Under the pieces are notes generated by a model, which had not been told where the DNA came from, made no database searches, and saw only the letters and a program-made list of their open reading frames with translations. 6,822 nucleotides of DNA from Bacteroidales bacterium UBA1223 (lineage in GTDB: Bacteria; Bacteroidota; Bacteroidia; Bacteroidales; P3): positions 8,783 through 15,604 of the forward strand of contig DBXB01000013.1 in assembly GCA_002309155.1 (NCBI GenBank), written 5' to 3'. Made by a program: the position numbers and the translations under genes. Below, one piece after another: positions 6,125 to 6,822 of this stretch (its first letter is position 1; each line of letters opens with the position of its first letter).

Positions 6125-6822
6125 ATGAAAAGAACAGTTTTAAAGATCTCCGCACTCACAGTATTAGCCTTTACACTTCTGTGCCTCAGCGCCTGCAACA
6201 AAGGCAAATCAAACAACAGCTACCGCATTGACGGCACCGTGCCTTCAAGCGTTAAAGCAGAATGGATTTACCTTTACACCGTCGAATCAGACGTTCCCGT
6301 ACTGAAGGATTCCGCCAGAATCGAAAAAGGTGAGTTCCACATGAAAGGCATAGCCTCCGACACCGTCTCCATGGCTATCCTTCACCCCGGCAACGACAAT
6401 GAATACCCCACTGTCACATGGAATTTCATTCTTGAGAAAGGACAAATCAAGATTGATTCTGCCGACCAGTTCGCCACAGGAACACCCATGAACGACGGTC
6501 TAAAGGCTTGGTTAAGCGAAATCGATAATATCATGACTGGCGGTGGCACTCCCGCCGACCTGCCTGGCGTTTTCGACAAATACTGGCCGGAGCATTCAGG
6601 AAATTTCCTTGGCGGATTAATGATTGCCACCATGTTCCAATATCTGGACTTCAACTATGCCGACTCACTGGCAAGACAGGTCCCCGAAGAGGTACAGAAC
6701 ACACCTGCCCTGAAGCCCTTCTTCGACCAAATCAGAGCCATGCGTGAGATGCAGGTGGGTCACGCCTTCACCGACATCGACCTCACCACTCTTAACGGTG
6801 ACGCCGTCAAGCTGTCCGACTA
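6125..6822 (+). CDS. Lipoprotein with DUF4369-like region and start of a TlpA/AhpC-type thioredoxin domain, 3' truncated
   Basis: The first 232 codons are present and the gene runs off the right edge. A signal peptide is clear: basic residues K2, R3 and K7, a hydrophobic stretch at 8-19, and a lipobox LSAC with the lipidated cysteine at C24. After it comes NKGKSN, which lacks the acidic residues of the Bacteroidota surface-export signal, so a periplasm-facing lipoprotein is likelier. Residues about 33-115 (YRIDGTVP, IYLYTVES, KDSARIEKGEFHMKG) resemble DUF4369, a beta-rich domain common before thioredoxin folds in this phylum. A helical linker follows. VGHAFTDIDLTTLNGDAVKLSD (from 211) begins an AhpC/TSA-TlpA-like domain, but the window ends before any CxxC motif, so redox activity cannot be judged. 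Such proteins are thought to act in periplasmic thiol-disulfide exchange. The ATG at 6125 is fixed by the signal peptide. Confidence 0.87.
   Translation, partial: MKRTVLKISALTVLAFTLLCLSACNKGKSNNSYRIDGTVPSSVKAEWIYLYTVESDVPVLKDSARIEKGEFHMKGIASDTVSMAILHPGNDNEYPTVTWNFILEKGQIKIDSADQFATGTPMNDGLKAWLSEIDNIMTGGGTPADLPGVFDKYWPEHSGNFLGGLMIATMFQYLDFNYADSLARQVPEEVQNTPALKPFFDQIRAMREMQVGHAFTDIDLTTLNGDAVKLSD

Overview
The window looks like a piece of a Bacteroidales (Bacteroidota) chromosome, probably Prevotella- or Bacteroides-like. The reasons are the very AT-rich gene starts without Shine-Dalgarno sequences, a TAnnTTTG-type promoter ahead of the largest gene, a membrane-anchored LytTR regulator of the four-helix type common in this phylum, and a lipoprotein with an N-terminal region resembling DUF4369 ahead of a thioredoxin-like fold. 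No tRNA, rRNA, CRISPR array or transposase was seen. The genus assignment is inference.

Layout: positions 1-1567 carry two minus-strand ketosynthase genes, fabH (complete, 599-1567) followed 29 bp downstream by fabF (N-terminal 189 codons, running off the left edge). Both have intact catalytic residues and probably form one operon that continues outside the window. Their sequence style and pairing suggest an accessory fatty-acid or polyene-type pathway rather than the housekeeping set, but this cannot be settled here. A 188-bp AT-rich divergent region (1568-1755) separates them from a plus-strand gene for a four-helix membrane protein with a C-terminal LytTR DNA-binding domain (1756-2622). 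That region holds a clean 16-bp direct repeat with 20-bp period just ahead of the LytTR gene, plus a third partial copy.

The centre is dominated by a 1076-residue multidomain redox enzyme (2730-5960). It has its own likely promoter and a small palindrome at the presumed transcription start. In one chain it joins a [2Fe-2S] domain, an FAD/NAD(P) oxidoreductase, a two-cluster ferredoxin, a BFD-type [2Fe-2S] domain and a DAO-type amino-acid or amine dehydrogenase. The parts correspond to the separate subunits of dye-linked L-proline dehydrogenase, opine/hydroxyproline oxidase and HCN synthase families. The natural reading is oxidation of a secondary amine or amino acid at the C-terminal flavin, with electrons carried through Fe-S clusters to the N-terminal flavin and a nicotinamide or other acceptor. 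The substrate is unknown.

The 164 bp after it (5961-6124) hold three adjacent blocks of different short tandem repeats (periods about 14, 16 and 10 bp). Then comes the start of a lipoprotein gene (6125 to the right edge) that reaches only the first residues of its thioredoxin-like domain. Nothing links the two ketosynthases, the regulator and the redox enzyme into one pathway beyond adjacency. The regulator's plausible targets are itself and the divergent fabH-fabF unit, since the repeat motif is not found ahead of the redox enzyme.
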